DNA of 64,000 bases, taken from NCBI RefSeq assembly GCF_018500185.1, contig NZ_JAHBGI010000001.1, positions 372,001 to 436,000 on the forward strand, given 5' to 3'. Positions 9,355-17,761 of this stretch are shown here, piece after piece. A program made the translations under genes and the position numbers. Source of the stretch: Litoribacter ruber. GTDB lineage: Bacteria; Bacteroidota; Bacteroidia; Cytophagales; Cyclobacteriaceae. Below the pieces are notes generated by a model. That model saw only the letters and a program-made list of their open reading frames with translations, was not told where the DNA came from and made no database searches. Each line of letters opens with the position of its first letter. Positions within the stretch are counted from its first letter, which is position 1.

Positions 9355-9574
9355 TGTCCCTACCTATGTCAAATACATAGGTTTGGCGTTTCAGATGTTT
9401 GGAGTGATTGGGCTGGGGGTCTACGTGGGACTCAAAGTGCAAGAGAGAAGCCAGATGAAGTTTCCCATCTGGCTTCTTCTGTTTGTGTTCCTTTCCATAG
9501 GAGTGGCTTTCTATCAGCTATTTCTCTTGATAAAAGCAGATGAAAGGGAGGAATCTCGGAATAAAAAGCCGTAA
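9320..9574 (+). CDS. AtpZ/AtpI-like small membrane protein
   Basis: This 84-residue protein has two transmembrane helices (about 18-38 and 48-70) joined by a short loop with GLKVQERSQMKFP, and charged ends. It matches the AtpZ/AtpI family of small membrane proteins coded just before F1Fo ATP synthase operons, which are linked to ATP synthase assembly or magnesium/calcium transport. It overlaps the bactofilin gene by 35 bases and is separated from the atpI-like gene by the -7 box at 9572. Confidence 0.8.
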   Translation: MNNPKKNSSSNNVPTYVKYIGLAFQMFGVIGLGVYVGLKVQERSQMKFPIWLLLFVFLSIGVAFYQLFLLIKADEREESRNKKP

Positions 9575-9579
9575 CTTTG
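9572..9579 (+). promoter_or_regulatory. Candidate -7 box of the ATP synthase operon
   Basis: TAACTTTG fits TAnnTTTG and lies immediately after the AtpZ-like stop codon, 28 bp before the atpI-like ATG at 9607. This would give the atp genes their own promoter, separate from bactofilin. No good -33 box is visible. Confidence 0.5.
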
Positions 9580-9606
9580 CAATCCGAAAAAAGTACGCAG
9601 AATAAA

Positions 9607-9993
9607 ATGAAGATTTTCTCCTCCATGTATACCAAATTGATTGGCCTTACATTGGGAATTGCCGCCCTTGTTGCCATCATTTCCATGTTGGGATTTGAAC
9701 AGTTGCTTCATGCAAAGGTTTGGAACATTCTTTTGTTTTTCTTCTTTCTCACCTTAGTTATGGTGTTTTTAACCCAATTGATATTAAAAAATGGAGAAGA
9801 AAATTTTGCTCAAGTTGTACTGGGGGCTACTATTTTCAGATTTTTCTTCAGTTTGGGGTATATCCTGATCTTTCTGTTTTTAGGATTGGACAATATTATT
9901 CTGTTTGTAACTAATTTCTTTGCGGTTTATTTGTTGTATTTATTATTTGATATATACGGGTTAATAACTAATTTGCGCCCGCATTCAAAGTAG
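9607..9993 (+). CDS. AtpI-like membrane protein
   Basis: A 128-residue protein with four predicted membrane helices (about 5-27, 34-57, 65-92 and 96-118) and very few charged residues. Sequence similarity to ATP synthase protein I is weak by eye, but its place directly before atpB, with a 19-bp gap, and its four-helix topology match the AtpI position in ATP synthase operons, where AtpI assists assembly of the c-ring. The ATG at 9607 is preferred; an upstream TTG at 9577 overlaps the promoter box. Confidence 0.65.
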   Translation: MKIFSSMYTKLIGLTLGIAALVAIISMLGFEQLLHAKVWNILLFFFFLTLVMVFLTQLILKNGEENFAQVVLGATIFRFFFSLGYILIFLFLGLDNIILFVTNFFAVYLLYLLFDIYGLITNLRPHSK

Positions 9994-10012
9994 GTTTCTA
10001 AAAATTGATTTG

Positions 10013-11041
10013 ATGATCCGTAAGTTTCTGTTTCTAAGTGTTTTATTATCAGCCTTCTTGCTGAGCGCACCGGCAGCTTTTGCAGCCTCTGGTTCGGATG
10101 AAGATAAGACTGGTTTTATCATGCATCACATCAAGGACTCCCACGAGTGGCATTTTGCTACCGTAGGCCATACCCATGTGACGCTTCCTCTTCCTGTAAT
10201 CGTTTATTCTCAAGATAGAGGTGTAGAGGTGTTTTCCTCAAGTGACTTTATCGATCCGGAAACCCATACTTTCGGAAAAGAGCATGAAGGCTACATCATC
10301 GATGACCATGACAAGCTGAGACCTGTGGATGAGTCAAGAGCAATCACTGACTTATCTATTACGAAGAATGTCGCCATGATGTTTATCGTAATCCTGGTGA
10401 TTTTAGCTTTAATGATATCAACGGCAAATAACTACAAGAAAAGGCCAAATAGCGCTCCGAAAGGTGTTGCTTCTTTTATTGAGCCGGTTGTGTTGTTTGT
10501 CAGGGACGAGATCGCCCTACCTAACATCGGGCCGAGGTATAAGAAATTCATGCCTTACCTGCTTACCCTGTTCTTCTTTATCTGGATAGGTAACTTGTTG
10601 GGCTTGATCCCTGGTGCTGCCAACTTAACTGGTAACATCGCGGTAACGGCTACGTTGGCAGCCATCACCTTTATTGTGGTTAATCTTAACGGTAATAAAG
10701 ATTATTGGAAACACGTGTTTGCCACTCCTGGAGTTCCAATTCCATTGTTGCTAGTAATCGTGCCTGTAGAGATTATGGGTCTGTTTACTAAGCCTTTTGC
10801 CTTGATGGTCCGTTTATTTGTGGCCATCACTGCGGGTCACATTGTGATCTTGGCCTTTATCGCCTTGATCTTTATCTTTGAATCTTATGCCATTGGCGTA
10901 GTGAGTACCATCATGGTGATTTTCATCAACTTGATCGAAATCTTGGTAGCCTCTATCCAGGCCTATGTATTTACCTTGTTTACATCGATGTACATCGGCG
11001 CAGCAGTAGCTGAGCACCATCATGAAGCAACCGAGCATTAA
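10013..11041 (+). CDS. atpB: F1Fo ATP synthase subunit a
   Basis: Subunit a forms the proton half-channels next to the c-ring. The 342-residue protein is longer than the E. coli homolog because it has a signal-like N-terminus and a His/Asp-rich extracytoplasmic region (about 25-115), typical of Bacteroidota. The membrane part follows, with a conserved NLLGLIPG motif and the essential arginine in the segment FALMVRLFVAITAGH. The C-terminus is His-rich (EHHHEATEH). I use the ATG at 10013, which follows an in-frame TTG directly. Confidence 0.95.
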   Translation: MIRKFLFLSVLLSAFLLSAPAAFAASGSDEDKTGFIMHHIKDSHEWHFATVGHTHVTLPLPVIVYSQDRGVEVFSSSDFIDPETHTFGKEHEGYIIDDHDKLRPVDESRAITDLSITKNVAMMFIVILVILALMISTANNYKKRPNSAPKGVASFIEPVVLFVRDEIALPNIGPRYKKFMPYLLTLFFFIWIGNLLGLIPGAANLTGNIAVTATLAAITFIVVNLNGNKDYWKHVFATPGVPIPLLLVIVPVEIMGLFTKPFALMVRLFVAITAGHIVILAFIALIFIFESYAIGVVSTIMVIFINLIEILVASIQAYVFTLFTSMYIGAAVAEHHHEATEH

Positions 11042-11077
11042 AATTTCTTTGTTCAATTTATATAACTAATAACACGT

Positions 11078-11341
11078 ATGTTAACTTCATTATTATTGTC
11101 TGCAGGTCTAGCTCTTATGGGAGCAGGTATTGGTGCTGGTGTTGTTGCGATAGGCGCAGCTCTTGGTATCGGTAGAATTGGTGGTCAAGCTATGGAAGCT
11201 ATTGCCCGTCAGCCTGAAGCAGCTGGTAAAATCCAGACGGCTATGTTGATCATTGCAGCTCTTGTGGAAGTTGTATCCCTGTTTGCAGTAGTAGTTTGTC
11301 TACTTATTGCTCTTAACGCAGGTGGTCTTACTTTCAACTAA
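11078..11341 (+). CDS. atpE: F1Fo ATP synthase subunit c
   Basis: Subunit c is the proteolipid that forms the rotor ring. The 87-residue protein has two membrane helices: helix 1 is Gly/Ala-rich (GAGIGAGVVAIGAALGIG), the polar loop carries the conserved ARQPEA segment, and helix 2 carries the ion-binding glutamate in AALVEVVSL. The residue after this glutamate is Val rather than Ser/Thr, which argues for proton rather than sodium coupling (inference). A GC-rich hairpin lies 13 bp after the stop. Confidence 0.97.
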   Translation: MLTSLLLSAGLALMGAGIGAGVVAIGAALGIGRIGGQAMEAIARQPEAAGKIQTAMLIIAALVEVVSLFAVVVCLLIALNAGGLTFN

Positions 11342-11354
11342 GAACAAAAGAATG

Positions 11355-11377
11355 GGAGTCGGCTTTAGGCCGGCTCC
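11355..11377 (+). terminator. Hairpin after atpE (mRNA stabiliser or attenuator)
   Basis: A 9-bp GC-rich stem (11355-11363 with 11369-11377, one G-U pair) with a 5-base loop, not followed by a continuous T-run. It is more likely a processing or stabilising structure for the highly needed atpE message, or a partial attenuator, than a full terminator. Confidence 0.55.
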
Positions 11378-11426
11378 TTATTTAAATTTGAACAAATACG
11401 AATAAGAAATATAACATTTAATAAAG

Positions 11427-11921
11427 ATGGATCTTATACTACCTGAATCGGGCTTAATTATCTGGCAAGCAATAGGTTTTATCATATTGTTTGTTCTTTT
11501 GGCCAAATTTGCCTGGAAACCAATCCTGGGCGCATTGGAAGAAAGAGAGCAGGCTATTGAATCAGCCATTCTTGCTGCAGAAAATGCCAGAAATGAAATG
11601 GCTAACTTGAAGGCTCAGAATGAATCTTTGCTTCAGGAAGCCAGATTGGAAAGAGATCAACTTCTTCAGAAAGCATCTGAAACTTCGGCCAGAATGATCG
11701 AGGAAGCCAAGCTGGAGGCCGAGAAAGCCGGTGCGGAGATGATCGCCAACGCAAAGGCGGTAATTGAAACCGAGAAAAAGGCGGCTCTTGCTGAGGTGAA
11801 AAACCAAGTGGCTATTCTTTCTCTTGAAGTAACCGAGAAATTGTTGAGAAGAGAATTGAAGGATGAGTCTTCCCAGAAAGCTCTTGTGGAAGAATTTGTT
11901 AGCGATCTTAAATTAAACTAA
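11427..11921 (+). CDS. atpF: F1Fo ATP synthase subunit b
   Basis: Subunit b is the peripheral stalk. The 164-residue protein has one N-terminal membrane helix (about 9-28), then the family segment FAWKPILGALEERE and a long charged coiled coil (about 40-150). It is preceded by 85 bp of non-coding sequence after atpE that includes the hairpin at 11355-11377, and is followed by atpH after 10 bp. Confidence 0.95.
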   Translation: MDLILPESGLIIWQAIGFIILFVLLAKFAWKPILGALEEREQAIESAILAAENARNEMANLKAQNESLLQEARLERDQLLQKASETSARMIEEAKLEAEKAGAEMIANAKAVIETEKKAALAEVKNQVAILSLEVTEKLLRRELKDESSQKALVEEFVSDLKLN

Positions 11922-11931
11922 ACCCTAATCC

Positions 11932-12489
11932 ATGTCAGTATTTAGAGTTTCCTCCCGATACGCCAAATCCCTGATTGACCTTTCGATCGAGAAAGGGGTA
12001 TTGGAAGGAGTGCGTGAGGACATGAACCGGCTATTGGCTATTGGCACCTCAAACAAAGAGTTTGTCAGTGCTATCAAAAGCCCGGTGATCAAAGGTGATA
12101 AGAAGCTTAAAGTATTGAAAGCCCTTTTTCCTAATGGAAACGAGCTTACGCTTGCTTTCTTTGACATCCTGTCCAAAAAAGGCAGAGAGTCTCTCTTGTT
12201 GGACATTGCCAAAGCGTTTGTAAATCTTTACAATGAGCACAGGGGAATCCAAGTGGCTGAAGTGACCACTACCTTTGCCATGGATGACAAGCAGAGAGAG
12301 GAGTTCAAGAAGATTGTCAAGCAAATCTCCAACAAGCAGGAAGTAGAGCTTATCGAGAAAGTAAACAAGGATATCATTGGTGGATTTGTGCTGAAAGTAG
12401 GTGACAGACAACTTGATGAGTCTTTGAATTCCAAATTGAACGCTCTTCGTCTTCAGTTTTCCCAAAACCTGTACGAAAAGCATATTTAA
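11932..12489 (+). CDS. atpH: F1Fo ATP synthase subunit delta
   Basis: Subunit delta (OSCP) joins the peripheral stalk to the top of F1. The 185-residue protein has the family N-terminus (RVSSRYAKSLIDLSIEKG), a helical domain and the conserved C-terminal motif with DIIGGFVLKVGDRQLDESL. Length and order between atpF and atpA are normal. Confidence 0.95.
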   Translation: MSVFRVSSRYAKSLIDLSIEKGVLEGVREDMNRLLAIGTSNKEFVSAIKSPVIKGDKKLKVLKALFPNGNELTLAFFDILSKKGRESLLLDIAKAFVNLYNEHRGIQVAEVTTTFAMDDKQREEFKKIVKQISNKQEVELIEKVNKDIIGGFVLKVGDRQLDESLNSKLNALRLQFSQNLYEKHI

Positions 12490-12523
12490 CAAATTAGCAA
12501 TAACTATCTAATCATATTTAAGA

Positions 12524-14101
12524 ATGGCAGACGTAAGACCTGATGAAGTTTCGGCAATATTGAGAGAACAGCTCTCAGGTGCTAGAACTGAAGCTGAACT
12601 GGAAGAAGTAGGAACCGTCCTACAAGTTGGTGACGGTGTAGCTCGTATCTATGGACTTTCAAAGGCTCAAGCCGGTGAGTTGCTTGAGTTTGAAAATGGC
12701 TTGAAGGCCATGGTTCTTAACCTTGAAGAGGACAACGTGGGTGCGGTACTTTTCGGTGACTCCAAAGAAGTAATGGAGGGTGACACCGTAAAGAGAACAA
12801 GAACAATTGCTTCCATCAAAGTAGGTGAAGGCATGCTAGGCCGAGTGGTGGATACCTTGGGTAACCCAATCGACGGTAAAGGCCCTCTTGCTGGTGAACT
12901 TTATGACATGCCACTTGAGCGTAAAGCCCCCGGGGTAATCTATCGACAGCCGGTAGCAGAACCTCTTCAGACAGGTGTGAAGTCAATCGATGCCATGATT
13001 CCAATCGGGAGAGGTCAGCGTGAGTTGATCATTGGTGACCGTCAGACAGGTAAAACTGCCGTGGCGATTGATACCATTCTTAACCAAAAAGAATTTTATG
13101 ACAGAGGCGAGCCTGTTTTCTGTATCTATGTAGCCATAGGTCAGAAGGCTTCCACAGTAGCCGGTATCGTGGCTGCTTTGGAAAAAGGCGGTGCCCTTCC
13201 TTATACAGTAGTGGTGTCAGCTTCTGCAGCTGATCCGGCTCCGATGCAGTTCTTTGCTCCATTTACCGGTGCTTCTATCGGTGAATTCTTCAGAGATACA
13301 GGACGTCCTGCATTGGTGGTTTATGATGATCTTTCTAAGCAAGCTGTTGCTTACCGTGAGGTTTCTCTTCTTCTAAGAAGACCTCCGGGACGTGAAGCTT
13401 ACCCAGGTGATGTATTCTACCTTCACTCAAGATTGTTGGAAAGAGCTGCCAAAATCAACTCTTCCGATACCATCGCCCAGCAGATGAACGATTTGCCTGA
13501 TTCTATCAAGCATTTGGTGAAAGGTGGCGGGTCTTTGACTGCCCTTCCAATCATCGAAACCCAAGCTGGTGACGTTTCTGCCTATATCCCGACTAACGTA
13601 ATTTCGATTACTGACGGTCAGATCTTCTTGGAAACTAACCTTTTCAACTCCGGTATCCGTCCTGCGATTAACGTAGGTATCTCGGTATCCAGAGTAGGGG
13701 GTGCTGCCCAGATCAAAGCTATGAAGAAAGTAGCCGGTACTTTGAAACTTGACCAAGCCCAGTTCCGTGAATTGGAAGCTTTTGCCAAGTTCGGTTCTGA
13801 TCTTGATGCTACTACCAAGAGAACTATCGAAAGAGGTAGAAGAAACCAAGAGATCTTGAAGCAGCCTCAATACTCTCCAGTAGCTGTAGAGCTTCAGGTG
13901 GCTATCATCTATGCTTCTACTAAAGGTTTGATGGACAAAGTTCCGGTTGAGAAAGCAAGAGCTTTCGAGAAGGAGTTTTATACTTTGATCACCAATACTT
14001 ATCCAGAGGCTCTTGACCACATCAAGAAGGGTAATATCGACGGCGCTGGAGAAATCCTTAAGAAAGCTGCCGCTGAACTTACTCCAAAGTACTCTAATTA
14101 A
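12524..14101 (+). CDS. atpA: F1Fo ATP synthase subunit alpha
   Basis: Subunit alpha is the regulatory nucleotide-binding subunit of F1. The 525-residue protein has the P-loop GDRQTGKTA (about residues 170-178), the [17 protein letters not shown] signature and the arginine-finger region. All family segments are intact and the length is normal. The gene is followed by a terminator-like hairpin before atpG. Confidence 0.98.
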   Translation: MADVRPDEVSAILREQLSGARTEAELEEVGTVLQVGDGVARIYGLSKAQAGELLEFENGLKAMVLNLEEDNVGAVLFGDSKEVMEGDTVKRTRTIASIKVGEGMLGRVVDTLGNPIDGKGPLAGELYDMPLERKAPGVIYRQPVAEPLQTGVKSIDAMIPIGRGQRELIIGDRQTGKTAVAIDTILNQKEFYDRGEPVFCIYVAIGQKASTVAGIVAALEKGGALPYTVVVSASAADPAPMQFFAPFTGASIGEFFRDTGRPALVVYDDLSKQAVAYREVSLLLRRPPGREAYPGDVFYLHSRLLERAAKINSSDTIAQQMNDLPDSIKHLVKGGGSLTALPIIETQAGDVSAYIPTNVISITDGQIFLETNLFNSGIRPAINVGISVSRVGGAAQIKAMKKVAGTLKLDQAQFRELEAFAKFGSDLDATTKRTIERGRRNQEILKQPQYSPVAVELQVAIIYASTKGLMDKVPVEKARAFEKEFYTLITNTYPEALDHIKKGNIDGAGEILKKAAAELTPKYSN

Positions 14102-14115
14102 TTATTGAAAACATT

Positions 14116-14142
14116 CCTCCTGGCTTTGAGCCGGGAGGTTTT
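14116..14142 (+). terminator. Hairpin between atpA and atpG
   Basis: A 10-bp stem (14116-14125 with 14129-14138, one wobble) with a 3-base loop followed by TTTTT. It looks like an intrinsic terminator or attenuator inside the operon, which would lower atpG expression relative to atpA and so suit the 3:1 alpha:gamma stoichiometry (inference). Confidence 0.7.
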
Positions 14143-14163
14143 TGATATACTTGTCTAGTAAAT

Positions 14164-15048
14164 ATGGCTAATTTAAAGGAAGTAAAAGAAAGGATCACCT
14201 CGGTTGTATCTACCCAGCAGATAACCAAAGCCATGAAAATGGTGTCGGCTGCCAAACTGAGAAGGGCACAGGACAAGATTGTCCAGATGCGTCCTTATTC
14301 CCAAAAACTTACTGCCATTCTCAATAATGTTTCCGCTGCCAGCGAATCTCAAGCGGATATTGTTTACGCCCAAAAGCGGGAGATCAAGAATGTTTTGATC
14401 GTGCCTGTGACTTCTGATAAAGGTCTTTGTGGTGCATTCAATACCAACATCATCAAAGCTTCCATGGCTACTATCAACACCCAGTTTGCGGGTGAGAATG
14501 TAACAGTAATGCCAATCGGGAAAAAGGCTTTTGATGCCTATAAGAAAAGAGATTTCAACATGATTACCGATTTTTCGGACCTTTTCTTGGACCTTACTTT
14601 TGATAAAGTAAGAGCTGCAGCGGAAAGAGCAATGGAAGGATATGCTTCTGGAGAATTCGATCAAGTAATCGTGGTTTACAATGAATTTAAAAACGTAGCT
14701 ACCCAGATTGTAAGAGCTGAGCAGTTTCTGCCAATGGAAAATACTGCCACTGAAGGTGAGCAGGTTGCCGCAGCTAACAATGAGGTGGATTACATCTTGG
14801 AGCCAAGCAGAGAGTACATCATTGAGGAACTCGTGCCAACTTCCTTGAAGATTCAGTTTTACAAAGCTGTTTTGGAAAGCAATGCCTCTGAACACGGCGC
14901 TAGGATGACTGCCATGGACAAAGCTACTGAAAACGCCGGAGAGTTGCTTAAAGACCTTAGGTTGCTATACAACAGAAGCCGTCAGGCAGCTATTACCAAT
15001 GAAATTCTTGAAATTGTTGCCGGTGCTGAAGCACTTGGCGGTAATTAA
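14164..15048 (+). CDS. atpG: F1Fo ATP synthase subunit gamma
   Basis: Gamma is the central rotor shaft of F1. The 294-residue protein has the N-terminal helix segment KERITSVVSTQQITKAMKMV and the C-terminal helix with ARMTAMDKATENAGELL, both needed for the coiled-coil shaft, and the central SDKGLCGAFN motif. The operon ends here: atpD and atpC (beta, epsilon) do not follow and must be elsewhere in the genome. Confidence 0.97.
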   Translation: MANLKEVKERITSVVSTQQITKAMKMVSAAKLRRAQDKIVQMRPYSQKLTAILNNVSAASESQADIVYAQKREIKNVLIVPVTSDKGLCGAFNTNIIKASMATINTQFAGENVTVMPIGKKAFDAYKKRDFNMITDFSDLFLDLTFDKVRAAAERAMEGYASGEFDQVIVVYNEFKNVATQIVRAEQFLPMENTATEGEQVAAANNEVDYILEPSREYIIEELVPTSLKIQFYKAVLESNASEHGARMTAMDKATENAGELLKDLRLLYNRSRQAAITNEILEIVAGAEALGGN

Positions 15049-15071
15049 GAATCGATATATTGAAAACACAG

Positions 15072-15108
15072 AGCCCTTAGCTGAAAAGTTAAGGGCTTTG
15101 TTTTTTTT
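15072..15108 (+). terminator. Terminator of the atp operon
   Basis: An 11-bp stem (15072-15082 with 15087-15097, core AGCCCTTA/TAAGGGCT) with a GAAA tetraloop, followed by a T-rich tract with eight or more T. This is a strong rho-independent terminator after atpG. Confidence 0.92.
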
Positions 15109-15147
15109 ACAGTGATCTGTTTAATGCTAATCCCGTGAATATATGGG

Positions 15148-15180
15148 TATGCATTTTGAAATGCATAATTCCTATCTTTG
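15148..15180 (+). promoter_or_regulatory. Candidate promoter with overlapping palindrome, upstream of the UbiA-like gene
   Basis: A near-perfect 20-bp palindrome at 15148-15167 (9-bp arms TATGCATTT and AAATGCATA around a central TG) lies where a -33 element would sit. It is followed by TATCTTTG (15173-15180), a full match to TAnnTTTG. The palindrome may be an operator for a dimeric regulator (inference). Confidence 0.5.
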
Positions 15181-15184
15181 AATT

Positions 15185-16033
15185 GTGGGTCTAAATAGTG
15201 AAAATCCAAAATTGCTGCGCCTCTTCCAATATCTTTCTCTCGATGTAGTCTTGGGAGCATGTGCAGGGATGTATTTTTTTGCCGATGTGGCAGGTGTAGC
15301 GCTAGGGATGATTTACTATTTGCTATTAGCCCTGGCCGTATGGAGTATATATACGCTGGACCACCTGATGGATGCCCAAAGTATGGAGTCCTTGCCATCT
15401 TCTCCCCGGCACAGATTTCATCGGGAAAACTTTCATAGTCTTCGAATTGCCTTAATAGTGGTAGCAATTGCAGGTCTCGCTATTGCTTGGCAGATTTTCC
15501 GAATCTCAAGTTTTTCACTTGCGGGTCTGGGACTTGGGGGGCTGATTTTGTTTAATATGTTCCTGATGAAATTCAGCCTCCAAAAGTTTGCAGTATTCAA
15601 GGAATTTAATATTTCCATTTTTTACATAATGGGAATAATGCTCGTACCAATTCTCTTCTACAGGGAGGATCCGCTTCACAAGGCTTTTTGGTTATTTGGA
15701 TTGGCGTATTTATTTGTAGCCCTGCTCAATTTGTGGATTCTTTCTTGGGTTGAATTGGAAAGCGATAAACGAGACGGTTTTGCCTCCATAGCGACAGTCT
15801 TGGGTAGAAAAAAGCTGACTTTCTTAATTGCCGTTTGGATGGGAGTAGGATTGGTTTTTATTTTATCCCTATACTGGCTATTGCTTTCATTTTATTATAT
15901 CCATATCAGCATACTGCTAATCATGTTTTTGATCCAGGCTCTGCAGTTCTTTCAATATTTTGATAAAGGAAAGGTAGCACGGCAGGTGATGGAAGCTTCC
16001 TTCATGCTACCTTTCCTTTTAATTGTCTTTTAA
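15185..16033 (+). CDS. UbiA-like prenyltransferase family membrane protein
   Basis: A 282-residue protein with about eight or nine membrane helices. Two polar loops resemble the aspartate-rich prenyl-diphosphate-binding motifs of the UbiA superfamily: YTLDHLMDA after helix 2 and ESDKRDGFASIATVLG after helix 6. The first is degenerate compared with the usual NDxxD, so the substrate (an aromatic ring, heme or other acceptor) cannot be told. The start is uncertain: the GTG at 15185 lies only 5 bp from the -7 box, so the transcript may be leaderless, or translation may begin at the TTG at 15212. The 3' coding end carries a 15-bp inverted repeat acting as terminator. Confidence 0.65.
   Translation: MGLNSENPKLLRLFQYLSLDVVLGACAGMYFFADVAGVALGMIYYLLLALAVWSIYTLDHLMDAQSMESLPSSPRHRFHRENFHSLRIALIVVAIAGLAIAWQIFRISSFSLAGLGLGGLILFNMFLMKFSLQKFAVFKEFNISIFYIMGIMLVPILFYREDPLHKAFWLFGLAYLFVALLNLWILSWVELESDKRDGFASIATVLGRKKLTFLIAVWMGVGLVFILSLYWLLLSFYYIHISILLIMFLIQALQFFQYFDKGKVARQVMEASFMLPFLLIVF
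15965..16024 (+). terminator. Terminator embedded in the end of the UbiA-like gene
   Basis: A perfect 15-bp inverted repeat (15965-15979 with 16005-16019) encloses a 25-base loop that holds a second palindrome GGAAGCTTCC. A T-rich stretch follows. The whole structure lies in the coding sequence and ends within 15 bp of the stop codon. Confidence 0.7.
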
Positions 16034-16052
16034 AAAAGCTGTTGTATAAGAA

Positions 16053-17411
16053 TTAAACGAATGCGCTGTGGCCTGTAATGGCTCTACCTACTATCAGGGA
16101 GTTGATTTCCTTAGTGCCTTCGTAGGAATAGATGGCCTCAGCATCTGCCACAAACCTGGCAATGTCGTACTCCAATAAAATCCCATTTCCTCCAAATAAT
16201 TCCCTTGCCTGGTCCACAATGTCCCGCATCCGGAGTGTGCAGAACACCTTTGCCAAGGATGCATGTTCATCCAGCAACTCATCATTGTCCTGCATGATGG
16301 ATAGACGCGTCACCATCGTCTGCATGGCGGTAAGATCTCCCAGCATGGTCACCAGCAGGTCCTGTACCAATTGAAAGCTTGCGATTGGCCTTCCAAACTG
16401 GAACCTATCATTGGTGTATTTCAAGGCTGCTTCATATGCGCCCCTTGCGCAGCCCACAGCCTGCCAAGCCACCCCGGCACGGGTCATTTTTAATACTACA
16501 GATGTGTCTTTGAAGGAATTGGCTTCCTGCAGCCTGTCACTTTCCGGAACTCGACAATCCTTTAAGGTGATCAAGGCGTTCTGAACTGTCCGCAAGGCCA
16601 TTTTATTTTCCATCTTTTCAGGATGGATGCCTGGGTTGTCTTTTCTTACGATAAAACCTTTAACCTTTTGATCATCTAAGTCTCTCGCCCAAATGATGGT
16701 GATATCCGAAAAGGTCGCATTTCCAATCCATTTCTTTTGGCCGTTAATCACCCATTCGTCCCCTTCCCGCTTGCAGGTGGTGGTAAGTCCTCCCGCTACG
16801 GCAGAGCCCACTTCCGGCTCGGTCAACCCAAATGCACCAATCACTTCCATTTTCTGCATTTTGGGCAGCCACTCCTGCTTTTGCTCTTCCGATCCGCAAT
16901 AATAAATGGAGCCCATGGCCAAGCCGGTCTGTACCCCAAAAAATGTTGAAATAGAAGTGTCAACCCTGGCCATTTCCATAGCCAGAAACCCTTCCAAAAG
17001 GGCCGAATGGCCCGGACAGCCATAGCCTTTATAGGTAAGGCCTGCTATGTTGAGCTCTGCCATCTTTGGAATGATATGCATGGGGAATTCGGCCTTGTTC
17101 CAGTATTCATTGGCAATTGGCCGGATTTCCTTTTCCATAAACTCCCGGACTTTCAGCTGTATCTCCCTTTCCTTCTCAGGAAGGGTTTTCCCCAGTTCAT
17201 AAAAGTCCCCGTTGATCGGAGGGATTGCCTTTTTCTTGCCTCCCGATTTCATCATTTTCATCATCTTGGCCAGGTCCTCATCACTCATGGACGATACGAC
17301 CCCCATCATCTCATTGAGGTCAACTTTTTGGGATAGCTTGTTCAGTTTTTCTATATCCAGGTTTTTTAAGATTGATTTGATGCCTGAAATGGATTGAAAG
17401 AAGTTTTTCAT
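16053..17411 (-). CDS. Acyl-CoA dehydrogenase, glutaryl-CoA dehydrogenase-like, with N-terminal extension
   Basis: A flavin-dependent acyl-CoA dehydrogenase of 452 residues. Residues about 75-452 form the usual three-domain fold, with the FAD/substrate motif AFGLTEPEVGS and the catalytic base in YSYEGTKEIN near residue 430. The C-terminal part (YEGTKEINSLIVGRAITG) is most like glutaryl-CoA dehydrogenases and related enzymes. Residues 1-70 are an extra helical, Met/Lys-rich segment (for example SDEDLAKMMKMMKSGGKKK) that the typical family lacks. The substrate cannot be assigned from sequence alone. The gene stands alone, convergent to the UbiA-like gene with a 19-bp gap. Confidence 0.88.
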   Translation of the reverse strand: MKNFFQSISGIKSILKNLDIEKLNKLSQKVDLNEMMGVVSSMSDEDLAKMMKMMKSGGKKKAIPPINGDFYELGKTLPEKEREIQLKVREFMEKEIRPIANEYWNKAEFPMHIIPKMAELNIAGLTYKGYGCPGHSALLEGFLAMEMARVDTSISTFFGVQTGLAMGSIYYCGSEEQKQEWLPKMQKMEVIGAFGLTEPEVGSAVAGGLTTTCKREGDEWVINGQKKWIGNATFSDITIIWARDLDDQKVKGFIVRKDNPGIHPEKMENKMALRTVQNALITLKDCRVPESDRLQEANSFKDTSVVLKMTRAGVAWQAVGCARGAYEAALKYTNDRFQFGRPIASFQLVQDLLVTMLGDLTAMQTMVTRLSIMQDNDELLDEHASLAKVFCTLRMRDIVDQARELFGGNGILLEYDIARFVADAEAIYSYEGTKEINSLIVGRAITGHSAFV

Positions 17412-17761
17412 TTGTTATTCGAAAAGAGTTTAAACACGGTACACCTGACCATTGAAAAAATGTATGGCCTTCTGGTAATAAGATGAAATGGGAAGGATTT
17501 GTTTTGAGAGGGTTCGTAAGTAGGATAAAGCATTCTATAGATCTAGCCCTTACCTTAGCCCTTCGCCATTGTCAGGAGACCTTAAGCCTTTATCAGTAAA
17601 ATTAAAAACTACATTTGATTGTATTTTTTACATATAAATCTGATAGTAATCCGAAGCTGATCTGGAATTGATCCCTGATTAATCCAAATCTTAACCTGCC
17701 ATCATGGGTGGTGAGATACTTGGACAGGTTCGGCAGGGCTAGGATATTAGAAACGTCTGCT
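17412..17761. other. 350-bp intergenic region without a recognisable gene
   Basis: The stretch between the acyl-CoA dehydrogenase start and the ceramidase stop has stops in all frames and no tRNA-like or clear hairpin element. It should hold the promoter of the acyl-CoA dehydrogenase (minus strand), but I see no full TAnnTTTG box. Confidence 0.6.
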
